A DNA stretch of 64,000 nt from Paraspadella gotoi (lineage: Eukaryota; Chaetognatha). A program made the translations under genes and the position numbers. Shown here piece after piece: positions 34,513 through 47,655 of the stretch. Within the stretch, counting starts at the first letter, position 1. Every line of letters starts with the position of its first letter. The stretch is taken from assembly GCA_051294375.1 (NCBI GenBank), contig CM119266.1:12145484-12209483 (forward strand), read 5' to 3'. The notes beneath the pieces are model-generated. The model made no database searches. It saw only the letters and a list, made by a program, of their open reading frames with translations, and was not told the DNA's origin.

Positions 34513-34620
34513 AGAAAGAGCTGGACAGACGCTGCAGAGCCGGAACTTCGTTTTTAGAAGGAGGAAGCAGGACGGAAGAAAAAAGAGAGAGATGAGGAGA
34601 GGACATATTATAATCAAAAC
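33876..34620 (+). repeat. purine-rich stretch with (GA)n runs
   Basis: Broken GA runs at 33908-34000, 34178-34300 and 34481-34515, with unique sequence between. Near 34340-34430 there is mixed-composition DNA with CCGGGTTCGCACG, which resembles a tRNA T-arm word but lacks any pairing partner. No gene. Confidence 0.7.
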
Positions 34621-35224
34621 GGTTTGTTTTTGATAAATAAAAACATAAACAAAATACAATATTGATATGAAACCATTGAGAATTTTAAAGATCTTGATGA
34701 ATTAGAAGCCAGTATATGAAAAATTCACTCCCTATGAATATCACACTTTCAGAAGCCATGATTGCAAAAAAGCGGACCGAAAGCTAAACCGAAAAAAATC
34801 TAGACAGGGAACGGGCTTTGCCCGCCTGGCTCGAAATAGAGGATATTGGTTGTTTTGGATAAATGTAACAAAAATTTAATAACTGTCCTGACTCAATTTT
34901 TAAGGACAATCGATGATGACAAGCCTGAATTATAAATTATAATAATCATTTAATATATTAATTAATAATTATAATTAAGTTATCTAAATATTAATTAATT
35001 ATCAATTAATTAATTTATTATTTCGTAGGCGATCCGAATTGTTTGCTCAAACTTGTAACAAAAGGAAGTATTGAATAGTACATATATGCCATAATTAAAA
35101 GAGCAAAGAAAAGCAGAAAGAGTGGATTTTATATAGAAATTTTTATTTGTCTTTATTCTTTTTTTTCCGAAAAAAAAAAAGGGGAAAAAAGCGACGGAGG
35201 AAACATTAGAGAAAGAATAGGATC
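34621..35224. other. AT-rich stretch with an ATTA-rich core
   Basis: No gene is recognised. 34930-35025 is almost entirely A and T with repeated ATTAATTA words. Poly-T and poly-A lie near 35158-35180. Confidence 0.5.
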
Positions 35225-36166
35225 TCCCTTCTTCTCCCTTGATCTTTTAACTCTTCCTACCTACCTTCAATCTCCTCTCTCCCTCCTCTTCCTCCCTTCC
35301 TCCTCCTCCTCCATTTGCTTTCCGTTCGTTTCATTTCCCATCTGCATTCGTTTCGTTCGTGCGCCTTTCTTTCCTTCTTTCCTTTTCCTCCTTTTTCCTC
35401 CCTCAGAATCGTAAAGCGCCATATCTTAACGGCCTCACCTTTTGCGATGTCGTTATTTTGATGATTTTTACCGGGAAAGGAATGGAGAGAAGCGCGAGGA
35501 AATATTGGCGGGTTTTTATTTTTATTTTCTCGATAGTCGAAAATGTACATTGACAATACATACGTACATGATACGAACAACTAGCTCGTACCTGGTTTTA
35601 AAATGAAATATTTAAAATCAACCTCACTAATAGTAACAATAATAATAGAAGAGGTAATGAACCTAATTTAAGGAGTTGACTATAAAACAAATCGTTTTGC
35701 TTCTAACTCTCGGCCAAATTTTCAAACCAAGCCATCACGATCGTACTGACAAAACCTTTACTGTCTTTTCCATCATCTATACTTTATTAACTAATATATA
35801 ACTTGTATATGATTTCATGGCTTTCTGTATTTACTCCGTTGCGTCATTTTTACCCGACGTCCGCATTGTTCCGTCTAGAATTTCCATTGCGATCCCCTCG
35901 TTCGAGAATCGCTTTTAGGATCTCCCAACCTCCATTTGTCTCTTCTCGGTCACGAGTTGTGACTTTTCTCCTCCCATCTTTCACGCCCCTCACACTACTT
36001 CTTCGCTCCGGTAATATTCTCTTTCTTTTTTTTTAGTACTTTTCTTCTTTTTTTTCCTTTTCTTTCCTTCCTCTTATTTTCTCTCTTATTTCTTTCGTCT
36101 TCTTCTCGTTTCCATTATTCTATCCGCTCTTTTTTTCTCTCTCTCTTTTCTCCTTTTCAACAACAT

Positions 36167-36256
<90 letters not shown>

Positions 36257-36913
36257 AAACGATTCATTCTGTTTTAATGCAAGGCGCGGCGAAGCAAACT
36301 CTCGATTGGCAAATAACTTGTTTTTTTTTTCTTTTTCTTCTTTTTCTTCTTTTTTTTTAAAATTACATCCGGAATTTTTTTCCTTTACTCTTTACATCCG
36401 GGTTTGTCGCTTCGACTAAATCTTCGTTAGAGTCGGGAACGAAATATTAATTATTGTGTGGCCATGACAACCCCTTCAGTTTCTTTTTTTTTCCACAACT
36501 GTTCCGTCGAGTTCAATGTCACGTTCATTCTCTACTTTCTCCTTCTCTTCTTTTTTCTTCTTTTTTAAAATTTTACATTATCCAGTCTTTACTTTTTTTT
36601 CAACTTCGCTTAACAATGAACGTAGTCACAAAGCTACTGCTTTAGTGTGATTATATCAAGTACAGTTTCTAATTTCTTTTTATATTCCTTTCTTTTGATA
36701 CTTTGACCTTTCATCCTACTTTTAAATTCGTTTCTTTTTCCTTTATTTCAACTTTGTTTTCCTTTCTCCCTTCCTTTTCTTTCCTTTCTTCCTTCCTTTC
36801 CTTTCTGTCCCCTCGCCTCCATTCCACTCCGTTCCATCTCCAAGTCTCTCTGAAACATTTGCTTGTCGCCTTCCTCCTTCAGACGCTTTATCATCTTCTT
36901 CATTCAACTCACT

Positions 36914-36997
<84 letters not shown>

Positions 36998-38606
36998 ATA
37001 CTTTGACACGCTCTTTGCTCGCGCGAGTCCTTGCTCTTCAAACATCGTCAAAATCTATCCGCGACGGGAAATTATGATGGAGAGCGCATCGAGTCTCGGA
37101 GAGAGAGCGCTCTATCGAAGGATGTGGGGGTGGAAAGGGGGAGGGGCGGCGGGGGGCGCTCTCGGTTCCGATGATTAATGCGCGTAAAACTGAAAAATGA
37201 AAATGAAAAAAAGATGAGACAATTACGACGTTTGATTGAAGAGAACGAGAGAGAAAAAGAGAGTGAGAAAAGGAAGGGGAAAAAAGGAAATGGCAAAGTT
37301 AGAGGTAAATTGTAAAACGCTTAATATTAAATCGAATTTAACTTTAAATTTTTTTTCAATTTTGATAATAGGATAAAACGTCAACATTTTTTTTAGCTCT
37401 AAGTATTTTTTAATCTCGTCGTCGTTGTCGTCGTCGTTGTTATTTTGAATTAGGTCGATGCGTAATTATCAGGGAAAACTTCCGGGAGCGTGAATTACGT
37501 GCTTAAAGCAGAGGACTGTTGTTTAGCCCATATCTCTCTCTCTCTCTCTCTCTCTCTTTCTCCTTCTCTCTCTCTCTCTCATCTCTCTCCTTCTCTCTCT
37601 CTCTCTACTCTCTCTCTCTCTCATATCGTCATATTTTCCATCAGACGCCCATTTGCTCATGTGCTCCCGCGTATTTCTCTCACGATGAGTCTTCTCCTCA
37701 TTTGTTTTTTTTCCTTTTTCTTTTAAAAACTCGCGTTCGCCTTCCTTGCACAGTCGCCCGCTTTGGTAAATGTTTGTCGATCTTCGTCCTTACTCCTTTT
37801 CTATTAATTCTTCTTCTTCTTCCTGCCCTCCTCCTCCTCCTCTTCCTCCCTCCCCTTTTCCTACCACCCTGCTCGGTTCACTAACGCTAATTAACCTTTG
37901 CTTTAACCTTTTAAAAACCCGGCGGCACTCGAATTGGTCTTTTTATGCTATAATTGCTGTGATCTTCGCCTTACCAATGCCTTCCGCGCTTCATTACTTC
38001 AGTTTTATATTCATACGTAATTACGTAGATGATTACAAAATTTACATGAACATTTTGAAAAAGGCGTAATATATATTATTATATTGTAATAGAGCAGACA
38101 CAAACAAGTAAATACGTAAATTGCCAAGAAATGATAAAAAAAAAATTTAAGATTTGTAAAGACAAAAAAAGAAGAAAGAAGAAAAGAAAGAAAGAAAGAA
38201 AGAAGAAGAAGAAAGAAAGAAAAGAAAAAAGAAAAGAAAAAGAAAAGAAAATGAAAAGAAAGATTTGAAAGATGAAAAAGAAAACGAAAATGTTTGTGAG
38301 TATTTTGAGACAAAAAAAAAACAAAAGGCAAGAATACTTCTGTTTACTCTCCGATTCTCTCCCGCCGAATGTGTCGCCCGAAATCGAAATTCAAAAACGA
38401 GCGGAAAGATTTTCTTTTTTTTTTCTTTCGTTCCTTGTTTCTTTTAGCTTTTTTGCTTTTTTAGTTATTTTTTTTTAAAACTGTTTTCTCATGAAAGAAA
38501 AAACATCAGGAAACTGGATAAAGAATAAAAGGATTAGTTAAAAAAGGTGTAAAAAACATGACGTTAATAGAAACAAAAGAACACTGAGAAAAATGAGAGA
38601 GAGAGA

Positions 38607-38642
<36 letters not shown>

Positions 38643-38695
38643 TAGAGAACTAGAGAAGAGAGAGAGGAGAGAGAGAGAGAGGAGAAGGATAGAGA
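35225..38695 (+). repeat. segmental block A, copy 1 (A1)
   Basis: About 3.47 kb matching 40703-44165. It contains CT tracts (36172-36254, 36917-36995, 37531-37622), an imperfect (GAAA)n (38160-38262), a C-rich run and GGGGGCGCTCTCGGTTCCGA near 37150, and a GTCGTCGTTGTCGTCGTCG run near 37418. No gene is recognised. Copies agree over long unique stretches and differ by scattered single-base indels and by microsatellite structure. Confidence 0.9.
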
Positions 38696-38704
38696 GAATG
38701 GAGA

Positions 38705-39418
38705 GGAGGAGATGATGCTGGATGAATAATGGAATTTTCAGTTTTAACATAATTTTAAAAGATGAACAAGAACGGTGCATAGCGATTTAAATAAAAATTT
38801 TTTTGTGTTTTTTTGATTTAATTAATCAATTCATTTTCTTTCGAGGCCCATGCGACTTCTATTGCGTGAGTTTTTATTGTGACTTTTTAAGAGAATATTT
38901 TCATTCATCAAGTTCATCGTTTGTTTGTGTAGCAAACAAAAACAAACTGAAGTTATCCGCTACGTTGTCGAGCGTTCGAAGGACCGTCCACGAATCCTCA
39001 ATGTTACCAACTAACGTCGTCGTGTTCATCGTCGTCGTCGTCGTCTCAGTATTTCGTCTTCGTTATTGTTGACAAAAGGGGAAAGACGATGTTTGATGAA
39101 TCAATCAAAGAGGGAGCGAGGTCGCCCGGCTGCCGGAAGAGACCGGAAAATGAAAGGAAATAAAAGAGGGAGGAAAAAGAGTCTAGGGTAGCGAAAAAGG
39201 AAAAGACCACAGTGACAAATAAAAAAGAGGAAAGGAAAGAAATAGAGAAAGGGAATGATCTGAGAAAGGACGCGAGAAAAGAGACGTAGGAAGGAAAAGA
39301 AAGGAGAAAAGACGTGAAATGGCAAAGGAAGAAGGGGATGAAATTTTACGTTTTTGTTTTTTTTTTCTTAAGGGGAAAAATGAAGGCATTTACTGGAGTG
39401 GCCAAAATATATGTGTGG

Positions 39419-39466
<48 letters not shown>

Positions 39467-39738
39467 AGAGAGAGAGAGACGAGAAGGAGATAACAAGGGA
39501 GAGAGAGCATTGAAGAACAATGGAAAACTCTGGCCGTTTCGTATCTCGATGGATCCGAAAATGAGCGAAGGAGGAAAGGACTGGTGGAGAGAAGAGAGGG
39601 GAGGAAGAAAAGAGGAGGAAAGGGAAAACAAATGAATTATTAATCGTGAAGTGGGCGTTAAATTGAAGGCGGTCGGTCACGGCGGCTCCGAGAGAACTAA
39701 GATGGGCCGTTAGGGCGCGCCAGCGGAAGTGGGCGTGG
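38705..39738 (+). repeat. segmental block B, copy 1 (B1)
   Basis: About 1.03 kb starting GATGATGCTGGATGAATAAT and ending AAGTGGGCGTGG. It also occurs at 44185-45200 and 45207-46249. It contains a GTCGTCGTC run (about 39015-39050), purine-rich DNA and a GA tract (39424-39479). It stops exactly at a 25-N gap, with GGGCGTGG at 39731-39738. No gene is recognised. Confidence 0.9.
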
Positions 39739-39763
39739 NNNNNNNNNNNNNNNNNNNNNNNNN
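39739..39763. other. assembly gap, exactly 25 N
   Basis: A placeholder gap at the join between block B1 and the inverted block C3. Confidence 0.99.
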
Positions 39764-39828
<65 letters not shown>

Positions 39829-40702
39829 TCCTCTCTCTCTTATCTCCGGGGCTGTTTTTCTGCCCCATTATCCTCTTCTCTTCCCTACTTGTTATTCCTC
39901 GTTCCCCGTTCTGTTTATCTGTTTACTTTTTTTTCAAAGTAAAGGTTTTCTCCTCCCCCCCCCGCCCGCCCGCCCCTCCAAACCTTTCTCAGCGTTTTCT
40001 CTCTCTTCGGTCCGACGCCTTTCGATTCCGGCACGGATAATTTAAAAACCTCTCCTCCTCCGTTTCTTCTCTCGCGCCTGTACTTCATTTACTCTAAAAC
40101 GCCCCTGTATTTAAATGAATGCTTCTCAATTGTTTCTTGCAACTTGTAAATTTTGTGCACCGAGGTTTCCCAAACAATCAAAGATTTTCTTCAAAATAAT
40201 TTTCGGTTCAATGTAAATTATTGTTTAAAGTAAATAAAAAACGAACAACCTAATCAAAATTACTCCACTTTATTTTAGAAGGGAAAAAAAAAAATTCATC
40301 ATAATTACGCCCGTCGCACACCGCGTTCAGAAGGGAAACGTTGCGTTTCTTTCCAATTTCCCATTTCTCCGAAATTATTGCTGTTCTTCTTCCATAATAT
40401 TCTGTTGTGCCTTTAGTCCTGCTCTCATAAAATCCTCTCCCCACTTTCATTCCTCTTCCTCCTCCTCTTTTCTTCCTCCTCTCCTCCTCCTCCTCCTCCG
40501 GAGGCTAATTTGATTTAATCCAAGGGTCCGACTCTCCTCCCTCCTCCTCTTCCTCCCTGCTCCTTCACCTCCCATTCTCCACCTCTCTCTCTCTCTCTCT
40601 CTACTCTCTCTCTCCTCTCTTCCTCTTCTCTCCTCTCTCTCTCTCTCTCCTCTCTCTTTCTCTCTCTCTCTTCGATTCTTTCTGCATTACCTAATCATAG
40701 CC
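39764..40702 (-). repeat. repeat block C, copy 3 (C3), inverted
   Basis: The reverse complement of about 24455-25340, from the (CT)n tract at 39764-39842 to TGCATTACCTAATCATAGCC near 40682. A second, broken CT tract lies at 40582-40672. It joins block A2 within TCTCTCTTTCTCTCCC, a low-complexity stretch where an assembler could easily mis-join. Confidence 0.88.
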
Positions 40703-41659
40703 TCTCTTTCTCTCCCTTCTTCTCCCTTGATCTTTAACTCTTCCTACCTACCTTCAATCTCCTCTCTCCCTCCTCTTCCTCCCTTCCTCCTCCTCCTCCA
40801 TTTGCTTTCCGTTCGTTTCATTTCCCATCTGCATTCGTTTCGTTCGTGCGCCTTTCCTTTCTTCTTTTCCTTTTCCTCCTTTTCCTCCCTCAGAATCGTA
40901 AAGCGCCATATCTTAACGGCCTCACCTTTTGCGATGTCGTTATTTGATGATTTTTACCGGGAAAGGGAATGGAGAGAAGCGCGAGGAAAATATGGCGGGT
41001 TTTTATTTTTATTTTCTCGATAGTCGAAAATGTACATTGACAATACATACGTACATGATACGAACAACTAGCTCGTACCTGGTTTTAAAATGAAAATTTA
41101 TTAAAATCAACCTCACTAATAGTAACAATAATAATAGAAGAGGTAATGAACCTAATTTAAGGAGTTGACTTAAAACAAATCGTTTTGCTTTCTAACTCTC
41201 GGCCAAATTTTTCAAACCAAGCCATCACGATCGTACTGACAAAACCTTTACGTCTTTTCCATCATTCTATACTTTATTAACTAATATATAACTTGTATAT
41301 GATTTCATGGCTTTCTGTATTTACTCCGTTGCTCAATTTTTACCCGACGTGCCGCATTGTTCCGTCTAGAATTTCCATTGCGATCCCCTCGTTCGAGAAT
41401 CGCCGCTTTTAGGATCTCCCAACCTCCATTTGTCTCTTCTCGTCACGAGTTGTGACTTTTTCTCCTCCCATCTTTCACGCCCCTCACACTACTTCTTCGC
41501 TCCGGTAATATTCTCTTTCTTTTTTTTTTAGTACTTTCTTCTTTTTTTCCTTTTCTTTCCTTCCTCTTATTTTCTCTCTTATTTCTTTCGTCTTCTTCTC
41601 GTTTCCATCTATTTCTATCCGCTCTTTTTTTCTCTCTCTCTTTTCTCCTTTTCAACAAA

Positions 41660-41751
<92 letters not shown>

Positions 41752-42438
41752 AAACGATTCTATCTGTTTTAATGCAAGGCACGGCGAAGCAAACTCTCGA
41801 TTGGCAAATAACTTGTTTTTTTTTTTTTTTTTCTTTTTTTCTTTTTTTTTAAAATTACATCCGGAATTTTTTTCCTTTTACTCTTTACATCCGGGTTTGT
41901 CGCTTCGACTAAATCTTCGTTAGAGTCGGGAACGAAATATTAATTATTGTGTGGGCCATGACAACCCCTTCAGTTTCTTTTTTTTCCACAACTGTTCCGC
42001 GTCAGTTCAATGTCACGTCATTCTCTTACTTTCTCCTTCTCTTCTTTTTTTCTCTTTTTTTTAAAATTTACATTATCATCTTTACTTTTTTTTCAACTTC
42101 GCATATAACAATGAACGTAGTCACCAAAAGCTACTCTTTAGTGTGATTATATCAAGTACAGTTTCTAATTTCTTTTTATATTCCTTTCTTTTTGATACTT
42201 TGACCCTTTCATCCTACTTTTAAATTCGTTTTCTTTTTCCTTTATTTCAACTTTGTTTTCCTTTCTCCCTTCCTTTTCTTTCCTTTCTTCCTTCCTTTCC
42301 TTTCTGTCCCCTCGCCTCCATTCCACTCCGTTCCATCTCCAAGTCTCTCTGAAACATTTGCTTGTCGCCTTCCTCCTTCAGACGCTTTATCATCTTCTTC
42401 ATTCAACTCACTAGTCTCTCTCTTCTCTCTCTCTTCTC

Positions 42439-42511
<73 letters not shown>

Positions 42512-43099
42512 ACTTTGACACGCTCTTTGCTCCGCGGGAGTCCTTGCTCTTCAAAACATCGTCAAAATCTATCCGCGACGGGAAATTATGATGGAGAGCG
42601 CATCGAGTCTCGGAGAGAGAGCGCTCTATCGAAGGATGTGGGGGTGGGAAAGGGGGGGCGGCGGGGGGGGCGCTCTCGGGTTCCGATGATTAATGCGCGT
42701 AAAACTGAAAAATGAAAAATGAAAAAAAAGATGAGACAATTACGACGTTTGATTGAAGAGAACGAGAGAGAAAAGAGAGTGAGAAAAGGAAGGGAAAAAA
42801 GGAAAATGGCAAAGTTAGAGGTAATTGTTAAAACGCTTAATATTAAATCGAATTTAACTTTAAATTTTTTTTCAATTTTGATAATAGGATTAAAACGTCA
42901 CATTTTTTTAAGCTCTAAGTATTTTTTAATCTCGTCGTCGTTGTCGTCGTCTCGTTGTTATTTTGAATTAGGGTCGATGCGTAATTATAGGGGAAAACTT
43001 CCGGGAGCGGTGAATTACGGCTGCTTAAAGCAGAGACCTGTTGTTTAGCCCATACCTCTCTCTTCTCTCTCTCCTTCTCTCTTCTCTCTCTCATCTCTC

Positions 43100-43136
<37 letters not shown>

Positions 43137-43659
43137 CGTCATATTTTCCATCAGACGCCCATTTGCTCATTCTCCCGCGTATTTCTCTCACGATGAGTCT
43201 CTCCCCTCAATTTGTTTTTTTCCTTTTTCTTTTAAAACTCGCGTTCGCCTTCTTGGCACAGTCGCCGCCTTTGGTAAATGTTTGTCGATCTTCGTCCTTC
43301 TCCTTTTCTATTAATTCTTCTTCTTCTTCCTCCCTCCTCCTCCTCCTCTTCCTCCTCCCCTTTTCCTACCACCCTGCTCGGTTCATAACGCTAATTAACC
43401 TTTGCTTTAACCTTTTAAACCGGCGGACTCGAATTGGTCTTTTTTATGCTATAATTGCTGTATCTTCGCATTACCAATGCCTTGCCGCTTCATTACTTCA
43501 GTTTTATATTCATACGTAATTACGTAGATGATTACAAATTTAATGAACATTGAAAAAGGCGTAATATATATTATTATATTGTAATAGAGCAGACACAACA
43601 AGTAAATACGTAAATGCCAAGAAATCGATAAAAAAAAAATTTAAGATTGTAAAGACAAA

Positions 43660-43747
<88 letters not shown>

Positions 43748-44041
43748 ATGAATGAAAGAAAACGAAAATTGTGAAGTTGAGACAAAAAAACAAAAGGCAA
43801 GAACTTTGTTACTCTCGATTCTCCCGCCAGATGGTCGCCCGAAATCGAAATTCAAACGAGCGGAAAGATTTTTCTTTTTTTCTTTTCCTGTTTCTTTAGC
43901 TTTTTCGCTTTTTAGATTTTTTTAAAACTGTTTTCTCATGAAAGAAAAAACATCAGAAACTGGATAAAGAATAAAAGGATTAGTTAAAAAAGGTGTAAAA
44001 AACATGACGTTATAGAAACAAAAAGAACACTGAAGAAAAAT

Positions 44042-44072
<31 letters not shown>
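40703..44072 (+). repeat. segmental block A, copy 2 (A2)
   Basis: Repeats 35225-38620 or so in the same orientation. CT tracts lie at 41664-41750, 42414-42508 and 43066-43132. At 43660-43750 the (GAAA)n is pure and long, whereas in A1 it is broken up, so the two copies differ in more than sequencing noise at this site. No gene is recognised. Confidence 0.9.
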
Positions 44073-44097
44073 NNNNNNNNNNNNNNNNNNNNNNNNN
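44073..44097. other. assembly gap, exactly 25 N
   Basis: A placeholder gap inside the (GA)n tract that links A2 to B2. Confidence 0.99.
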
Positions 44098-44133
44098 GAG
44101 AGAGAGAGAGAGAGAGAGACGAGAGAGAGAGAG

Positions 44134-44165
<32 letters not shown>
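44098..44165 (+). repeat. (GA)n microsatellite at gap edge
   Basis: An interrupted GA run, the counterpart of the tract at 38594-38690. Confidence 0.9.
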
Positions 44166-44184
44166 CGAGGACGGATAAAAGTTG

Positions 44185-44881
44185 AAGGAGATGATGCTGG
44201 ATGAATAATGAATTTTCAGTTTAACATAATTTTAAAAGATGAAAAGACGGTGATAGCGATTTAAATAAAAAATTTTTTTGTGTTTTTTTGATTTAATTAA
44301 TCAATTCATTTTCTTTTCGAGGGCCCATGCGACTTCTATGCGTGAGTTTTTATTGTGACTTTTTAAGAGATAATTTTCATTCATCAAGTCATGTTTGTTT
44401 GTGTAGCAAACAAAACAAACTGAAGTTATCCGCTACGTTGTCGAGTCGAAGGACCCGTCCACGAATCTTCAATGTTACCAACTAACGTCGTCGTGTTATC
44501 GTCGTGTCGTCCGTTCAGTATTCGTCTTCGTTATTGTTGACAAAAGGGGAAAGACGATGTTTGATGATCAATTCAAAGAGGGAGCGAGGTCGCCCGGCTG
44601 CCGGAAGAGACCGGAAATGAAAGAAATAAAAGAGGGAGGAAAAAGGTCTAGGGTAGCGGAAAAAGGAAAAGACCACAGTTGACAAATAAAAAAGAGGAAA
44701 GGAAAAGAAATAGAGAAAGGGAATGATCTGAGAAAGGACGCGAGAAAAGAGACGTAGGAAGGAAAAGAAAGGAGAAAAGACGTGAAATGGCAAAGAAGTA
44801 AGGGGATGAAATTTTGTTTTTTGTTTTTTTTTTCTTAAGGGAAAAATGAAGGATTTACTGGAGTGCCAAAATATATGTGTG

Positions 44882-44929
<48 letters not shown>

Positions 44930-45200
44930 CAGAGAGAGACGAGAGAGAAGAGAGATAACGGAGGAGAGAGAGCATTGAAGAAACAATGAAACTCTGGCCG
45001 TTTCGTATCTCGATGGACCGAAAATGAGCGAAGGAGGAAAGGACTGGTGGAGAGAAGAGAGGGGAGGAAGAAAAGAGGAGGAAAGGGAAAACAAATGAAT
45101 TATTAGTATCGTGAAGTGGCGTTAAAATTGAAGGCGCGGTCACGGCGGCTCCGAGAGAACTAAGATGGGCGTGGGCCCCAAGCGGAAGTGGGCGTGGGAG
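44185..45200 (+). repeat. segmental block B, copy 2 (B2)
   Basis: A second copy of block B with a GA tract at 44887-44930. Its end (AAGTGGGCGTGG, motif at 45190-45197) is joined by a few GA repeats directly to the start of copy 3, giving a head-to-tail tandem. Confidence 0.9.
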
Positions 45201-45206
45201 AGAGAG

Positions 45207-45986
45207 AGATGATGCTGGATGAATAATGAATTTTTCAGTTTTAACATAATTTTAAAAAGATGAAAAGACCGGTGATAGCGATTTAAATAAAAAATTTTTT
45301 TGTGTTTTCTTTGATTTAATTATCAATTCATTTTCTTTCGAGCCCATGCGACTTTCTATGCGTGAGTTTTATTGTGACTTTTTAAGAGAATATTTTCATT
45401 CATCAAGTCATGTTTGTTTGTGTAGCAAACAAAACAAACTGAAGTTATCCGCTACGTTTGTCGAGGTTCGAAGACCGTCCACGAATCCTCAATGTTACCA
45501 ACTAACGTCGTCGTCGTTATCGTCGTCGTCGTCGTCAGTATCGTCTTCGTTATTGTTGACAAAAGGGAAAGACGATGTTTGATGAATCAATCAAAGAGGG
45601 AGCGAGGTCGCCCGGCTGCCGGAAGAGACCGGAAAATGAAAGGAAATAAAGAGGGAGGAAAAAGGTCTAGGGTAGCGGAAAAAGAAAAGACCCACAGTGA
45701 AAATATAAAAAGAGGAAAGGAAAGAAAAGAGAAAGGGAATGAACTGAGAAAGGACGCGAGAAAAGAGACGTAGGAAGGAAAAGAAAGGAGAAAAGACGTG
45801 AAATGGCAAAGAAGAAGGGGATGAAATTTNNNNNNNNNNNNNNNNNNNNNNNNNNNNNNNNNNNNNNNNNNNNNNNNNNNNNNNNNNNNNNNNNNNNNNN
45901 NNNNNNNNNNNNNNNNNNNNNNNNNNNNNNNNNNNNNNNNNNNNNNNNNNNNNNNNNNNNNNNNNNNNNNNNNNNNNNNNNNNNNN

Positions 45987-46017
<31 letters not shown>

Positions 46018-46249
46018 GAGAGAGCAATTTGAAGAACAATGAAAACTCTGGCCGTTTCGTATCTCGATGGACCGAAAAGAGCGAAGGAGGAAAGGACTGG
46101 TGGAGAGAAGAGAGGGGAGGAAAGAAAAGAGGAGGAAAGGAAAACGAAATGAATTATTAGATCGTGAAGTGGCGTTAAATTGAAGGCGCGGTCACGGCGG
46201 CTCCGAGAGAAACTAGATGGGCGTGGCGCCCAGCCGGAAGTGGGCGTGG
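45207..46249 (+). repeat. segmental block B, copy 3 (B3)
   Basis: A third copy of block B, interrupted by a 157-N gap (45830-45986) and a GA tract (45987-46023). Only this copy continues into unique sequence on the right. GGGCGTGG occurs at 46219-46226 and 46242-46249. Confidence 0.9.
45830..45986. other. assembly gap, 157 N
   Basis: Inside block B3. Copies 1 and 2 show that the missing part is mostly a T-run, a short unique stretch and part of the GA tract. Confidence 0.99.
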
Positions 46250-46788
46250 CGGTCGAGTTGGGGTGAGTCGATTGAGGCGTCGTAGGATTCGTGTGATAGG
46301 AGGTTGTGAAAATCTGAATTGATGGTTGATTACAACATGGTTTCAAATTGATAATATTATTTGACAATAATCATCAACTTCGACCCGTGAGAGTCAGTCT
46401 CCGAAGATCGGGATAGAGGCGAAGGCTCTGCCGTTAGGGGGGCGTCTAACTTGTCAGTGACTGTGAGTGTGAGACTGGATAAACTGAGATCGGGCGAGTT
46501 TATGACTCGGTGAGTGAATTAAGTGAGGGTTGAGTGAAGGTTAAACAAAGCGGAATACTCTGCGAGGAAATGAAGCCGTCGATCGAGGAGTGAATGGTAG
46601 AAGCGAGTGGCGTGAGATGGGATGAAGTAGGTAAGGATGTGGCGGATGGGTGTGGTGCGGTGGGATGTGGTGAAAAGTGGTAAGGATGTATGGATGGTGT
46701 GGTTGAATTGGAGGACAGCGAGCCAGAAAAGACCACCTCGAAATAGGGGCGGGGAGGAAATGGTTCCTTGGGAACAAGTACGCCGGGG

Positions 46789-46793
<5 letters not shown>
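46250..46793. other. G-rich unique stretch
   Basis: No gene is recognised. The plus strand is rich in GTG, GGTG and GAGTG words (46460-46700), perhaps decayed short-period repeat. Minus-strand open frames there are Ser/Thr/Pro/His rich and consistent with that bias. Confidence 0.45.
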
Positions 46794-46855
<62 letters not shown>

Positions 46856-46961
46856 CAGACAAAAAGCAGAGACGAGGGAGAGAAGAGGGGAATAGAGTCA
46901 CCGAGCACGAGGCGTGACATGCCTTTCGTAGCGAGTGCAAAGGGAGGGCGGTCAAGGAAGT

Positions 46962-46996
<35 letters not shown>
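46794..46996 (+). repeat. two (GA)n tracts
   Basis: Pure GA runs at 46794-46852 and 46964-46996 with about 110 bases of unique sequence between. Confidence 0.93.
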
Positions 46997-46998
<2 letters not shown>

Positions 46999-47086
46999 AC
47001 TCCTCTACGAAATCGTAGCTCATCAACAAATCATTACGGTTTGGAGCCCAAAGGTCAAACCGCACGAACGATTCTTATCTCTTCAA

Positions 47087-47114
47087 TGACGTCAGCCTTT
47101 TCTCGATCACGTGA
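47087..47114 (+). promoter_or_regulatory. CRE palindrome and E-box pair
   Basis: TGACGTCA at 47087-47094 is followed 12 bases later by TCACGTGA at 47107-47114. Full palindromic CRE and E-box sites this close together are unlikely by chance and typical of proximal promoters. Purine-rich DNA follows and no gene start is identified. Confidence 0.35.
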
Positions 47115-47655
47115 CTCGGAAATTATTGACACGCGAACGGAGGAAGGAAGGGAGGAGGAAGAAGTGAGGGAGGAGGCGGGATAAAAAAAGGGAGGAAAGG
47201 ATCGAAGAGGAAAGAGGAGATAAGGGAGAAATATAGTCAAAAAAGGAAAGAAAGAAGCTGGAAATGAAAAGAAAATAGGAAATATTCCATCTCACTCACG
47301 AGGAGAAAGTCTAAAAAAAAAATGTCAAATCTACGACTTAAAAAGATCGAGGGAATTGAAAAAAGTGAGAGGATCTCGGATAGAATAAAAAAAAAAAAAT
47401 TTCGGTGGATGAAAATGAAAAAAAAAGGGAATAAGGAGAGAAACGTAAAAAAATACCATGTCAGGTATTTTCTCTCGGGAGAATCAAAAAATAATATGAT
47501 CGAAGGATTTCAAAATGGAATTCAGTCTCCAAAATGAAACCCGCAGGGAAAGACTACAATGTTTACTGTTAAAATTTATCGCCGAATCTTCCGAGGTGAC
47601 GACATAGTTTAAATTAAATGTTTATGTTGGTATTTTGAGTTACTCGGCCCTGACA
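47115..47655. other. purine-rich non-coding stretch
   Basis: No gene is recognised. The plus strand is A/G rich to about 47450. The 71-codon open frame at 47322-47537 is Lys rich as expected from that composition. Confidence 0.45.
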
